A DNA stretch of 64,000 bases from Trematomus loennbergii (Eukaryota; Chordata; Actinopteri; Perciformes; Nototheniidae): positions 1,109,501-1,173,500 of the forward strand of contig JAAOOA010000060.1 of assembly GCA_012861695.1 (NCBI GenBank). Reading direction: 5' to 3'. Numbering within the stretch: the first letter of the stretch is position 1; each line of letters starts with the position of its first letter. This document shows, piece by piece, positions 1 to 11,554 of the stretch. A program made the position numbers and the translations under genes. The notes below the pieces were generated by a model. It ran no database searches. It was not told the origin of the DNA and saw nothing but the letters and a program-made list of their open reading frames with translations.

Positions 1-1198
1 TTATGCTATGATTTTACTGCTCCAGCCCACTTGAGATCACATGAACTAAAATGAGTTTGACACCGCTGCTATACCATAAAAAATACTACACTCTACACTA
101 TACTACATGTATTATAGCAAGTTGCATATGACACCGACAACCTTTAATAATGTGCTGGCTGGCTTAAAGAGCCATGTCTAAACATGGGTTATTATAGAAA
201 ATACAGTATTAATATAATAATTCAAAGCTGTGAGCAGTTATAGCTAGTTATTATGGATAGGTGCCGCAAAGTTAATTATAGGTTAGCTAGCCCGCATTAT
301 TGCTCAAGGGTTATGGATATCAGTGAGACTATATCATACATTTATTTTTACAAATACTGTAGGCAGGTTTATCTTTGCTTATAATATATTAGGGTCATGT
401 TTATAATGTACACTTCCAGAAACACTTCAATACAAGTTTGTATTACATTATATTATTAACATTATTAACATTATAAAACACCAATTTACCCAGGCGGTTT
501 GCATATTTTTTATTCATAATTATTTAATTAATGTGTATGCTGCTTTAATAATAATTAAAATATTTAAAATAATAATAATAATAATAATAATGTACAATAC
601 TTTTTCAGTGTGAATTACAGAATTTCTAAGTGCAAATATTACAACTTAGAATTGACTGGATTATGTGGTCTGCTACTACTAATGATAATACATAATAATA
701 ACAAATAACCATGATGGCTGTGTGACTGATCACAGCCTGTCAGCTGCTGAAGCTAAAATATGTGTCCAATCTCTGACAGATCTGCGACATGTATCTCTTC
801 CCTGTGGCTAGTTGAGGCAATGCACCCAAAACCATCTCGTTCTACTGTAATCTTTCAAGCAGGAGACCACCATGTGAGTGCTTTCCAACACAATATTGCA
901 TTTTTTGTACATCTACTGGCTTATCCTGACCATGCTATAAATATATGTGTGTGTATTTTCTTCCAAACATTTTGTACTGTGAAACTTTCATATCTCTGAC
1001 TTATTTGCACAATACTGCCACTTTAAAACTGCAAAGCTCTTGCATTTTTTATTCTGACATACTGTAGATCGTTTTTAATTTGTCATACTCTTATTGTGTT
1101 TTAAAAAAAAATAATGTTTCTTTGTACAAATTGTTATATTTTCAAATATTTGTTATAATCCTTTTTTAATCTTTTTATAATATAAATAATATAATAAT
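1..1198. other. AT-rich unassigned DNA with a short (AAT)n
   Basis: No gene or named repeat is recognised. The stretch is AT-rich, with a perfect trinucleotide array of about eight AAT units near 571-592. Open frames here are short and show no protein family signature. Confidence 0.6.
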
Positions 1199-1320
<122 letters not shown>

Positions 1321-1792
1321 CATTGATTGAGGAAATACTGAAAATGCTCCCAATTACCAAAGACTCCACACCTTGTCAAAATATTCCTGATCACACAGAG
1401 AGGACAGCTCAGCTACTGATGCCCGTTCTCCAGTGCACGGCCGGCCCTTGAGCAAAGCCCTGACCACCATACAGCTCCACAGTGCTGTCTAGAGGAGGCC
1501 CGCTTCTCCTCGTATTAGAAGTGCATGTGTGACCATGAAAAAATGGTCAAATGATTCTATTTGAGCCTTCAGTTCTATTTCACCCATTTGATTGCAATGC
1601 ATTATATTAGGGCGGTCAACATTAACACGCTAAGGCTCGGGATTATTCTGGAAACCTTAATGCATTATAAAAAAAGAAATGACTCCCATTACCAAGTTTG
1701 ACCCAATGTTGCTCCCGTAGTACCAGCACAGATGTTTACCAGGAATGGCATGGCAGTGAAAAGGGAAAGAAAGCGGAGAAAGTGGCATAAAC

Positions 1793-1995
1793 TACAACTG
1801 GAATGTTGACTTTAATTAAATGTATCATGTCAAGAGATTTCACATAACTGTATTAGGTTAGATGAAAGCAAAAATATTAAGTTTAAATACAAAATATTTG
1901 GTTCAACTTAATATAATTGCTTTCAATAACCTAATACAGTGATGTGAAATATGTTGACATAAAACATTTGAATGAAAGTTAATGTTTCAGTTGCA
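1793..1995. repeat. 0.2-kb palindromic repeat, likely a small foldback MITE
   Basis: Bases 1793-1883 are the imperfect reverse complement of 1906-1995, so the stretch could form a stem of about 90 bp with a loop of roughly 22 bases. Shared landmarks in both arms are TTTCACAT, CTGTATTAGGTTA and AATATTAAGTT. No coding potential is seen. A miniature inverted-repeat element is the likeliest reading, but no target duplication was identified. Confidence 0.7.
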
Positions 1996-2205
1996 GTAAG
2001 CAGAAACGACCTCACAGCACAGCAGCACTCGTTCTAGTGAAAACGGAGGAAAAGACATTGCAGCAGTTTCTTAAAGCTGAACAGGTGTGTGAGATAGTGG
2101 ACAGTCACCACTGATGGAGCAGATGGTGCTCCAGTATGATAAATATAATGCCACTTTATACAGAGGGGAATCACACCAGCTATCATGTTAGAAATCATGT
2201 TATAT

Positions 2206-2402
2206 GGGGAGGCTGTGGCTCAGTGAGATAGTGCGCTAAACTTAGTGCGCTGAACTTTGAATCAGGGGATAGCAAGTTCGAGTCCCACTGCAGTCAGCAT
2301 GTCAATGTGTCCCTGGGCAAGACACTTCACCCCAAATTGCTCCTGTGGGGATTGTCCACAGTACTGAATGTATGTAAGTCGCTGACATGTAATGTAATGT
2401 AA
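2206..2402 (+). mobile_element. tRNA-derived SINE, copy 1
   Basis: The head has a pol III A-box-like GTGGCTCAGTGAGATAG and a B-box-like AAGTTCGAGTCCC. A body with CCTGGGCAAGACACTTCACC follows, and the 3' end is (TGTAA)n after a GTAAGTCGC motif. The same family lies at 11146-11351. This copy lacks most of the CTTTGGATAAAAGC tail seen in the second copy. It is non-coding and would have relied on a partner LINE for mobility. Confidence 0.88.
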
Positions 2403-3097
2403 TATCCCCCCAAAATAAAAGTTGATTGTAATCTTGTGATTTGTTATGATTTACAACACTTATAATATAAAATGATATATACATGTATTACTCCTGGAAC
2501 AGAGTTTCTTTCTCACTTTGTGTTTCAGTCATAGACTCTATAAAAAGGTTTCATAAATAGAATGACGTCAAACGGTCTCAATGAGCCTCCTTATGAAACA
2601 GGTTTTTTAATTACACTAAATGGGTTAGGGCACGTGGACCTTGTCCTCATACGTTTGTTGTTAAGGTGGAATGTCGTTAGCTTCAATGAAGGAATCTCAA
2701 CCTGTTTCCCTTTTCTATCATGTTATATTCAATGCATTCAATGCAATGTACAGAACAACTGATAAACTGAACGGTTATGAGTGAGCACAAACACTTCAGT
2801 AGTTTGTGTAAAACATCCCATTCAGATGAATTGTGTGCAGATTATTTCCTTACAATATTGGAGACGCATTTTGACTTGTGTTTAACTTGTTTGGTTTTAG
2901 CTGCTTTCTAATGCAGAATGAGTCTGGTAAGCTAAGAGGGAAAGTTCTGAGAAATCCAGGTATAAAGGCCAACTGTATATTTAAAAATGTTTTAAAAAAC
3001 AAGAAGGCTTGGCGACCCAATGTGAAGCTTCAGGGTTCAGTGGAGGAGTTACCGGGTCAGGAACAGCTGTGTGTCACACTTCATGGCACCAGTCATT
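2403..3097. other. No recognised feature
   Basis: Two short open frames (66 and 73 codons) show no family resemblance. I see no repeat termini. Confidence 0.5.
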
Positions 3098-3388
3098 AGA
3101 GGTGGAAGAAGTACTTAGATCCTTTACTTGAGTAAAAGAAGAAATACTTTGTTTTGAAAATACTCCATTACCATGTAAATGTTACTTTACTATAAGTATA
3201 GAAGTATTGTCAGCTAGATGCACTTCAATTATTAAAAGTAAAAAAGTACCCATTATACACAATGGCTCTTTTGAAGTATTATATTATTATAAAATATACA
3301 ATTATTCCGTGTATTAATTGCTTACAAACCCATGTAAGTACATATTTCAGTTTGTATATGGAAACAGTAGCTGGTATCTATGAGTGTC

Positions 3389-4382
3389 AGGCCCCGGCCC
3401 CACGGGAACGCATACGGCAAAACGCATAGGATTAACGCAAACGCAATCGCCAAAAAGCTTCCGTCCACACGCAATATACACCGGATAGTGTCTGCCCACA
3501 CGAGACAGCTCCATTTAGATCCAACCGCTGGAAAAGCTGCAGTACATATGCCGAGCCTGTACGTGGCGCTGTAACTTCCTCCACAAAAGCAGCAACTTCC
3601 TCCACAAAAGCAGCGAAGAAGAATGGTTGTCATGGCTGCACTTCTGTTTATTCTCCGTGGTGGGGGCCGAGGGAACCGGGCAGAGTTTTTCGCCGGTCAA
3701 CGTGTTAAAGTTTAAATCTTCCGGACAAAATTATAAAAGTGCCGGTCAAAGGTCTTCTTTGTTATTTATTGAGCTTTAAAACAAATGAATAACGACTCTA
3801 TATAATGATATATAATAATAAAATACACGGAGCCTGTCTCTTTTTCCTCTCTTCTGACAGCGTCAGTGTCTGTCTCATGCAGCAGCTGATCCAGTAATGA
3901 GTGACCCGACAGTAAAAATAAACATATTTATAACTAGTTTAGTTTGAGAGGTAATTAAAATAGCTAAGGGTGATGATCTGACTTGAAGTGTGTGTTTTGC
4001 TCCCGCTGCTTCACAGCCGGAGGAGCTGCGTGTCTCCGTCCTGTCAGATTAGACTTCACTCGCGTTTATGTCCATATCGAGATAAAGATAAATAATCTGA
4101 ATTCAGTGTGCAGTGTACTTTTGCGGGGGTGAGCAGCAGAGGCGGGGAGAGGCGGGGCTATTGCGTCGTCATTATCAGAAACGGATGACCGTATAGAGGC
4201 AATCACACGGAGCCGTTGGACCCCCCAGAGCGCTCCGTTCCCAGATCTATCCACCTTTGGACCCGTTGTCGTTTGCAGGGTCTGTTTCTATCGTTTCGTT
4301 ACGGCCTCGTGTGGCAAAAAGGGCTATACGCAAGAGAAATATGCGGATACAACCCGTTTTCGTTCCCGTGGGGCCGGGGCCT
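3389..4382. mobile_element. Non-autonomous TIR transposon nested in the outer repeat (994 bp)
   Basis: The ends are perfect 22-bp terminal inverted repeats starting AGGCCCCGGCCCCACGGG and ending in its reverse complement. No long transposase frame is present, so this is a MITE-like derivative. No clean target duplication is visible in the flanks, which leaves the superfamily open; hAT and Harbinger are both possible. The core at 3527-3832 is shared with an element near 43961-44494 that has different ends. Confidence 0.82.
3527..3832 (+). repeat. Core block shared with 43961-44494
   Basis: The block runs from a GTACATATGCC landmark, through CAAAAGCAGCGAAGAAGA and CCGGTCAAAGGTCTTC, to AACGACTCTATATAAT. 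It recurs with high similarity at 43961-44494, where an extra 0.2-kb piece interrupts it. The flanking terminal sequences of the two elements differ. Confidence 0.82.
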
Positions 4383-4873
4383 TAGATAAATGTAGTGATT
4401 AAAAAGTACAATAAGAATGTATAGGAGTTGGGTAGTAGTATAAAGTAGCATACAATGGAAATACTCAAGTGAAGTACAAGAGTGAAGAAATTGTACTCAA
4501 GTATAATATGAGCAAATGTACTTAGTTACTGGCAGTCAGTGGAGTCTCTTTCCTGACAATGCCCCAAGAACAAAGTGATCATTGATAAGAGAAGGAATAC
4601 AGTTGTGTCTATTTGAGAGGAAACCTGGCCTGCACAGAGCCTTGACCTCAACCCCGTCCAACACATTTGAGATGAAACATAACCGTGACTGTGAAGCCTT
4701 TTCGTCTTTGAATTGAGAAACAATGGTGATATCACTCATTTTCCATTTAGCCAATTATCAAATCTCACCCATACTAACAGGAATGAACTCAAAGTGAGAC
4801 TTTAGGCTACTTGTTCTGAAGTTTGCCAGCTGAGAGTGAGGTGTAGAACGCACTTGAACAGCATCAAGGCTGA

Positions 4874-4875
<2 letters not shown>

Positions 4876-4934
<59 letters not shown>
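4876..4934. repeat. (CA)n microsatellite
   Basis: An uninterrupted CA array of about 59 bp. Confidence 0.98.
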
Positions 4935-4936
<2 letters not shown>

Positions 4937-6898
4937 CATTTCCACATTCAGCAGTCCATTGTAATGACATTCCTTTCATTCACTGTCTATGCTCCTCAAA
5001 CCTTTACTGAAATCAGAAAGCCTAACCCTGCTCCTCTGAAAGAGACTGTGTCTAAAAAGAACAAACTGTTGTCCCCGCCTGTCTGCTTGATTTCCAAAGC
5101 CAACAACAAGTCCACCAACTGTGACCAAACAATCTTGTTAGTTTCCCCCACAACTTCTTTCTTTTCTGTGTCTTACAAGCAAGGTGCCCACCCTTCCCTG
5201 CAACTGGTTTTGTGTCAAATAGCACACTGGAGACAGGATTATTTCCTCGACACACACTTGTTGTGTTGCAAAACTCAAGGTTTCTATCAACTGTGGAATT
5301 CTTTGTCGGCACTTCTTCTGAGTTTAATGAGTATTAAAGGTACATTTGTTTACATTTCATATCAGTCACAATTTGACATTTTTAATATCACTTGCTGTGA
5401 TTTGCACCTCATGTAAAAAATCTCAGTGATTAATACAGTTTGATTGAATTAAGACATGAACAGAAACAAGCTCTTTGCTCTTTTCAAGTCAATGTCATTC
5501 GTTGCAATTTCCTAATAAGTGTTAAAACCTAATGGGCTTCTTAAAACTACTAATGCTTCATTTGACAGTTCCACGTTCATACTGTTCCCTGGTACATATA
5601 AATCAGCTTAGAGAAATATGCAAATCATGAATAATAGTAGCTTGTTGATTGGGCCCTGAATGTGTGCTGATTGTAGTGAACTGGACTAACTTCATTTGGA
5701 TTCATAGCTAGTGACAGAATTCATGCTTTTTAGACAATTTCTCTCCTAATTCAAGTGGTTTTAGTTCCAGTTTAATGGCAGTTTACTTCTTTCCCAATAG
5801 GATTTTCACTTGGTTTTCAGTAGCAGATGAACCGCAGGAGATGGTGAGGAAAACCCCCCGCTGAAACAGACTGCATTGTTTTAGCATAACTCATTTTGGA
5901 GCACTACGACGCCCTCCAGTGCCACACACAGCAGCACTTTGTGTTTCTCTTCATGTGTAATGTGCTGTATGTATTATGGATGGCGCTGTGAATTCACTAT
6001 GACCGCCTGTTTATCTGACACCAGTTGGCTTGGGGCTGCTGGATGTTGTTTGGGACTTTTGCTGATGCTGAAGCCAGAAGAGTGAACGATTATCTGTTGT
6101 TCTACTTTGACTGGTGCAAACATACATGAACCCAGACATACAGACACCCAAACAGGCAGAAAGAGTACGACTGATATTACACGTACAGTATCATGGTAAC
6201 TATTTAAGATGTATCTGTTTGTATTGTGTTGCCACATGAATATGGATATTTAAATTATATGAGATCAACATAATGCAATGCACTGCACCAGGGGCGTTGC
6301 TTGGATCAAGACTAGAGCTTAGCCCAGCTCGACAAGTGTACATTTGAAAATATATATGTATCAATAGAGTATCCAAAGAAGACACAATATGAAATATGGA
6401 CATTACTGGTGCAAATTTAGTATCCTAGCCATGTGAACTTGTTTTAAGTGGGGGGTGGACCTCCCTTAGGCATGCTCCCCTGGGAAGAACATTTGTAAAA
6501 TTGTAAAGTTAGATGGATCAATCTAGTGAACTTTGAGAGCAAAATTAAGAGACTAAATCTATGGATGCATCTCTCACCCATACAGTATGAAACAGAACTG
6601 TCTACATTCCAACAATCAAAAAAGAATATGGCCACAACCAGTTTATCTTATCTTATCTTACCTCGTTAGCATTCTTTATGTGTATTAATGCATATTTTAC
6701 TAATCACTCAGCCTTGGTTAGCCTAGCATTAATTATAACTGTCGCTACAAACTAGTAAGGCCCAGGAGGAGAGCCACTCAATGCTGGCCTGGCAGCTTGG
6801 TCCAACAGTGAAGATTTAAATGTTGGCAAATTTGTAAAAAAAAGATGGCAAACTGAAATTAGCCTGTCTTGTGATGTTTGCCCTGAAGCTATCCCCTT
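4935..6898. other. Unassigned single-copy-looking DNA
   Basis: A 160-codon open frame at 4934-5416 starts at the edge of the CA array and matches no family I know, so I do not call it a gene. Near 6290-6495 there are CAGGGGCGTTGC-like and CTCCCCTGG words that could be a decayed TIR repeat. Nothing else is recognised. Confidence 0.5.
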
Positions 6899-7100
6899 TA
6901 TTAAAGGTGGGGTAGGTATTTTGAGAAACCGGTGCTTTGACAAAAAATCTGACAGATGACAGATGTCATCTGTGGAAGCCGTAGTACTGTAAAAAGCACA
7001 ACCAATCATCTGAGCCGGCCCGGCTAAAATAACTGGATGGCCTACCTGCCTGTCAGCCTTCCATCTGTGCACAAACTTATCTCGTGCCCTCATTGGTCAT
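6899..7100 (+). repeat. Probable dispersed fish repeat fragment
   Basis: Starts TTAAAGGTGGGGTAGGTAT followed by TTTTGAGAAACCGG, an opening I associate with a common teleost DNA-transposon-derived repeat. The far end and any target duplication are not clear. The identification rests on recall of the terminal motif only. Confidence 0.4.
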
Positions 7101-8412
7101 GTGCGCGTTCGTGTGTGTTGGATTTTTTTATATATCCTCAGTTGAAATAAGACGATCATTTAGGAATTAGTTTGATATAGTATCTGCCAGTATAAACCTG
7201 AACAAATCTGGATTTTACATTTTGATCACATTTTCTCTGGCCTCATATATGATCAACATCCCATGTTAAAACTTAGTCATGAGAATTAAACCACTTTATA
7301 ATACTTTTAATTTACCTAACTTAACGTCAACAGCTATCTATTCATCTCTATACACAAAGGTTTGAAAACAATGGAGGGCTCATTATAAAGATCATAAGAA
7401 AAGATTAAGATGAGATGTGAGTAAGGGCAGCTGAGGAGAGAGACAGGAGAGAGAGAGAAAGGAGAGCGAGGGACGTTACAACCTGTCAGAGTGTGTGTGA
7501 GCTGCACACACTGCCAGTGTGTTTGGATCTTCAGCTCAGAACACAGTGACAGAAATGATTCCCTGACAGAAAGTGAACCATACTGAGCCTGGCTACCAGC
7601 CATGGCAGACAGCTGAAAGTCATTGTTTGCCTACAAAGGCCGTAGTTTCATTGGTCTAGCAAAGACTATGGAGAGTAACAGTTGTTTTTCTTCTGTTCAT
7701 CCATCTTTCCCTGCTGAACCCAGAGGGCATCTATTTATTTTGTTTCTTCTGCCATCTTTATTTATTTACCTACCTGCAAAATATTGGCGATGCTAACTGC
7801 ACTAGCAATTAAAAAGGAATTTCAATGTTAACTTAGCATTGATGCTAATATGAAGTCAGCTGTGTGCAAAGCAAAAACATCCCTAACCCCCCTGCTGTCT
7901 CCAAATCTGCCAAGCTAGAAATCTTTCATACCACAGACTGTGATCTATATAAAAACTATACATGACATTTAAATGAATGAATATAAGAAAACAAATTATA
8001 CATTTGATGATAAGGCGCTTCTGATGAGTAGATTAAACAAACGTAACCATTGTTCTCAAGTCAGTTTTGGTGCAGAGCCTCACTAAGAGCCCCCTCTCCT
8101 CCTGTCCCATGGACCATACCCTGCCACAGAGACCAGGGAAGGAGCTGAGTGAAGTGTCAGCTAAATCATTTCAAGTTATGAAAGGACAAAGCCCCCCCGT
8201 GGACGCATTTGTACTGTTATATTTCATCGATCTGGGATCCTCAGGGCTTTCACACATTCATTTTTTGATTGAGTGTGGAGGTTTACCTTTGACTTCAATT
8301 ACCTCCCTGGCCCACTTTCTCATGTCTGACTCTCGGCTTTTCCCAGCTTCATCGGTCTCCAAAGAGAAGAGCATTCAGGTGGAGGTTGGCTGGAGAGAGT
8401 CATATCTTTCTC
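7101..8412. other. No recognised feature
   Basis: A 121-codon frame at 8067-8432 runs into the foldback element and shows no family motif. No microsatellite longer than a few units is present. Confidence 0.5.
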
Positions 8413-8837
8413 CAACCCAGTTTCACATCTAAACGTGTAATAACTACGTTGGTCCACAACTTGGGACGTAGTATTTCTACAAAAACGCCTCTGAAATTGT
8501 AGGATCCCTACGTTTTTTTTCACCATTCATTTCCAATGGCTGGCGTCTATATCACGTGATCTTCAACTTTCTCTCCGCAGAAATAAAAAAACATGGCTGA
8601 ACTTCGTTTTTTTTGTCCGGCCGTTGTGAAGACTGCTTTGTTTATTGTCCTTGTTTTAGTTTTAAATAAAGCATATTCAATCGAGACATGCCAAACATGT
8701 GACGTCATATGACGCGTCACATCTGCGCACAGGGAGCAGGGCCCTGTGCGCAGACCCCGAGATCCGTATTCCCCGTATTTTTTAAATGCGAAAATCACTA
8801 CAAGTCTGGGCATGTTGAGAGCTGTACATACACACAC

Positions 8838-9035
8838 ATTTCATAGTCTTATATTTCAACAGTTTTACGACAAACTGTGACTTTTTTGACATGGAAATTA
8901 TTATTTAAGATTGACAAACATCATATGTGTAATTCGTGGCACAATTCAAACGGGATCGAAAGATAATCTTTCTCTCTCCATTGACTTCAATGCATACTTT
9001 TTCTGAAATAAGGTCCCATGGAGGAACCCGGAAGT
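8838..9035 (+). repeat. Solo copy of the long TIR of the 15.9-17.0 kb MITE
   Basis: The segment shares long, nearly identical runs with 16815-16987 and, inverted, with 15915-16085, including ACAATTCAAACGGGATCGAA and TTGACTTCAATGCATA. It stops matching just after GGTCCCATG, before the outer TIR tip. The three copies produce the same artefactual peptide start (MAQFKRDRKII), which is a repeat signature and not a gene. Confidence 0.85.
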
Positions 9036-9622
9036 TTGACGGACATTACCCACAATCCTCTGTAGCAACCATAGACTGTATAAAACAATTAAATAATACA
9101 TTATTCCGAGTGTGCTTGCTTTTCTCTTTGAAAGTCATCACATAACGGCATCGTAATACACGTTTCGGCTGCATTAAATATGACATATCTGCCGTAGTTA
9201 ACTCTATTTATAGAGCCCTGATGACAAGACTTCTAGACAAACAGGAACTGCCGCCAAAACTGAAAACTTGACGTGGATCTTAAATATATAAGCAATTAAA
9301 CAACATCTTACATTTCTTTTCACACAATACGTCTCCTTGCAGTATCAACACTAATTCGGCTGACTTTTATATTTGATCCAATTGGTAGATATGCTGTATT
9401 TACGCCATAACGGTGCACAGCTGATAGAAAGGGACACCTACTCGTTAAAGCACGTTATTGCATTTTATAATTTTATTATTAGATATTAATAGAATCCCTA
9501 TAAAGTATATTCTTTACTCGTCGTTATTCTCTACTAATAGTTCATTAAAGACTGTATATAATGACTATTTGCACATCCCATTCAAGATTTCAAGATTTTC
9601 TAAGGTTTATTGACATATCATA

Positions 9623-10478
9623 TGTGACCCGCTCTATCGAAATCAGTCGGAAGTCGCAACGGCTCATTTCAAAATAAACGTGGATTTGCGTAAAAAACAA
9701 TTTTTTCGGGGTTCGGGTGTTTTGTTTGATTTTAAATACACAAAGTCTTGGCTTTCAGAATATGAAACTTTTATTTCCAAAATCACACGATAAATACATT
9801 TGTGAAGCTTGTAAAGGGAAGATGACAGGCACCTCTCGCTCGCAATCTGCTCTTCCGTAGCGCGCCCCCCTCCCTCCGGCTGAAATTATGAATGTAAGGC
9901 ATATAGTAATCATAGATAACACGGCAGGGTCCGTTACAGTTTGTTTTCGTCTGATTTCAAATAAACAAAGTCTTGGCTTTCAGAATATTAAACTTGTTTC
10001 GGCAAATTTAGATGATAAATACAACTATGAAGCTTGTAACGGCATAATTACAAGCGGAGAACGGAGTAATTTAACGTCACAGCAAGCATAACAACAGCCG
10101 GTGTTTCTCGTGAGTGTTTTCCCCGGGAAACAAACACAATATACACAAACGCAAAAATACACAAACACACACACACACACTCGCGAGCTTCCCCCAGACC
10201 AGTAATCCAAACGGAAATATTTTCCCTCCGGACTATTTTGATCATTTGCTAATAATCAGATCGATGGATTCCAGAGAAGAGGAACTTTGAAGGCCTTTTT
10301 CTCAAAATGATGACTCGGTGACAGTCATTATATAATGTGACATATTTTGCTTAATATTTGGAGTACAAAAACAATCTTGATATCATTAGAAAGCTAGGAA
10401 TCTCCTCTTTCCAACAGTGTATCCAACTCAAAATGTGTCTTCGGGTCAATGCGACTGATTTAGATAGAGCAGGTCACA
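9623..10478 (+). mobile_element. TA-flanked MITE, copy 1 (856 bp)
   Basis: The ends are TGTGACCCGCTCTATCGAAA and its near-exact reverse complement at 10450-10478, bounded by TA on both sides (9621-9622 and 10479-10480). The opposite arm of the surrounding foldback element preserves the uninterrupted site, which reads across with a single TA and so supports a 2-bp target duplication. Inside are repeated CTTTCAGAATAT and CAAAGTCTTGGC words and a short CA run. There is no transposase. The 2-bp TA duplication suggests Tc1/mariner-type mobilisation, but that is inference. Confidence 0.88.
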
Positions 10479-11145
10479 TATTATACACAACTACGGTGTA
10501 GTTATGCAATGAATGAAAAATTTGGGTCGCAGGTTCCTCAACAGTGCATTACAAGACATCTATCAATATGTGTGTACCTCCACCATTAAACTGTCATATT
10601 CTGCACATTTCTTATACTATCTACATACATCTTATAAGAGTAATACATATGTATAATATCAGTTAAAATAAGTGCTTCAACATAGTTAACATTGCTGGAG
10701 GTATAAACACATATTGATAGATGTCTTGTAATGCACTGTTGAGGAACCTGCGACCCAAGTTTTTCATTCATTGCATAACTACATCGTAGTTGTGTATAAT
10801 ATGATATGTCAATAAACCTTAGAAAATCTTGAAATCTTGAAAGGGATGTGCAAAATAGTCATTATATACAGTCTTTAATTAACTATTAGTAGAGAATAAC
10901 GAGTAATGAATATACTTTATAGGGATCCTATTAATATCTAATAATAAAATATTAAAATGCAATAACGTGCTTTAACCAGTAGGTGTCCCTTTCTATCAGC
11001 TGTGCACCGTTATGGTGTAAATACAGCCTATCTACCAATTGGATCAAATATAAAAGTCAGCCGAATTAGTGTTGATACTGCAAGGAGACGTATTGTGTGA
11101 AAAGAAATCTAAGATGTTGTTTAACTGCTGATATATTTATGATCG

Positions 11146-11351
11146 GGGAGGCGTGTGGCGCAGTGGAATAGTGCGTTGGTGTTCGGATCAGGGGAGCACA
11201 GGTTCAAACCCGACTGCAGTAAGCATGTCGTTGTGTCCCTGGGCAAGACACTTCACCCCAAATTGCTCCTGTGGGGATTGCCCCACAGGAGTATGTAAGT
11301 CGCTTTGGATAAAAGCATCTAACAAGCGACAGTAAGTAATGTAATGTAATG
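11146..11351 (+). mobile_element. tRNA-derived SINE, copy 2, in the foldback right arm
   Basis: The head contains an A-box-like TGGCGCAGTGGAATAG and a B-box-like GGTTCAAACCC. The body repeats CCTGGGCAAGACACTTCACC. The tail reads GTCGCTTTGGATAAAAGCAT and ends in TGTAA-type repeats; this tail resembles the 3' ends of teleost L2-type LINEs. TGATC flanks both sides (11141-11145 and 11352-11356). The left arm of the foldback element lacks the SINE, confirming the boundaries. Confidence 0.93.
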
Positions 11352-11554
11352 TGATCCACGTCAGGTTTTCAGTTTTGGCGGCAGTTCTTCCTGTTTTCAG
11401 ATAATAAACACCATTTCTCAACGTGCATTGCGGCTAAACCGTCCAAAAAAAAAACTTAGGGATCCTACAATTTCAGTGGCGTTTTTGTAGAAATACTACG
11501 TCCCAAGTTGTGGACCAACGTAGTTATTACACGTTTAGATGTGAGACTGGGTTG

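Larger units (their letters stand above)
3098..4528. mobile_element. Outer repeat rich in GTACTT/AAGTAC motifs, split by an insertion
   Basis: The left part (3098-3388) starts with GGTGGAAGAAGTACTTAG and the right part (4383-4528) ends with AAATGTACTTAGTTACT. These are typical edges of a repeat common in percomorph fish, with dense AGTACTT/AAGTAC words inside. A right-edge fragment of the same type lies near 55375-55460. The element is interrupted by the separate TIR element at 3389-4382, so it is the older insertion. The superfamily is uncertain. Confidence 0.65.
8413..11554. mobile_element. 3.1-kb foldback (long inverted-repeat) element
   Basis: Three blocks of the left half match the right half in reverse complement. 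They are 8413-8510 with 11458-11554, about 9240-9620 with 10803-11140 plus 11357-11400, and 10481-10588 with 10697-10802. By eye the match is close, roughly 95 percent in the middle block. The ends read CAACCCAGT and ACTGGGTTG. Flanks carry CTTTCTC on the left and ATTTCTC on the right, a possible imperfect target duplication. A TA-flanked MITE interrupts the left arm and a SINE interrupts the right arm. The left arm also carries a replaced segment at about 8515-9235. No transposase is seen. Confidence 0.85.

Noticed and set aside
1608..1640. hAT-like terminus (TTAGGGCGGTCAACATTAAC)
   Set aside because: It resembles the tip of the element at 46355, but no second end or 8-bp duplication could be found.
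2206..2280. Possible functional tRNA gene
   Set aside because: Pol III box-like motifs are present, but the sequence continues into a SINE body and tail and the same family occurs again at 11146; the acceptor stem does not close convincingly.
4934..5416. 160-codon frame beginning at the edge of a CA array
   Set aside because: No domain, signal or repeat family is recognisable, an overlapping minus-strand frame is also open, and composition is not coding-like. Not strong enough to call a gene.
8936..9145. Recurring peptide MAQFKRDRKII at 8936, 15798-16001 and 16873-17298
   Set aside because: It comes from the long TIR of a MITE present three times. The downstream residues diverge and no domain is present.
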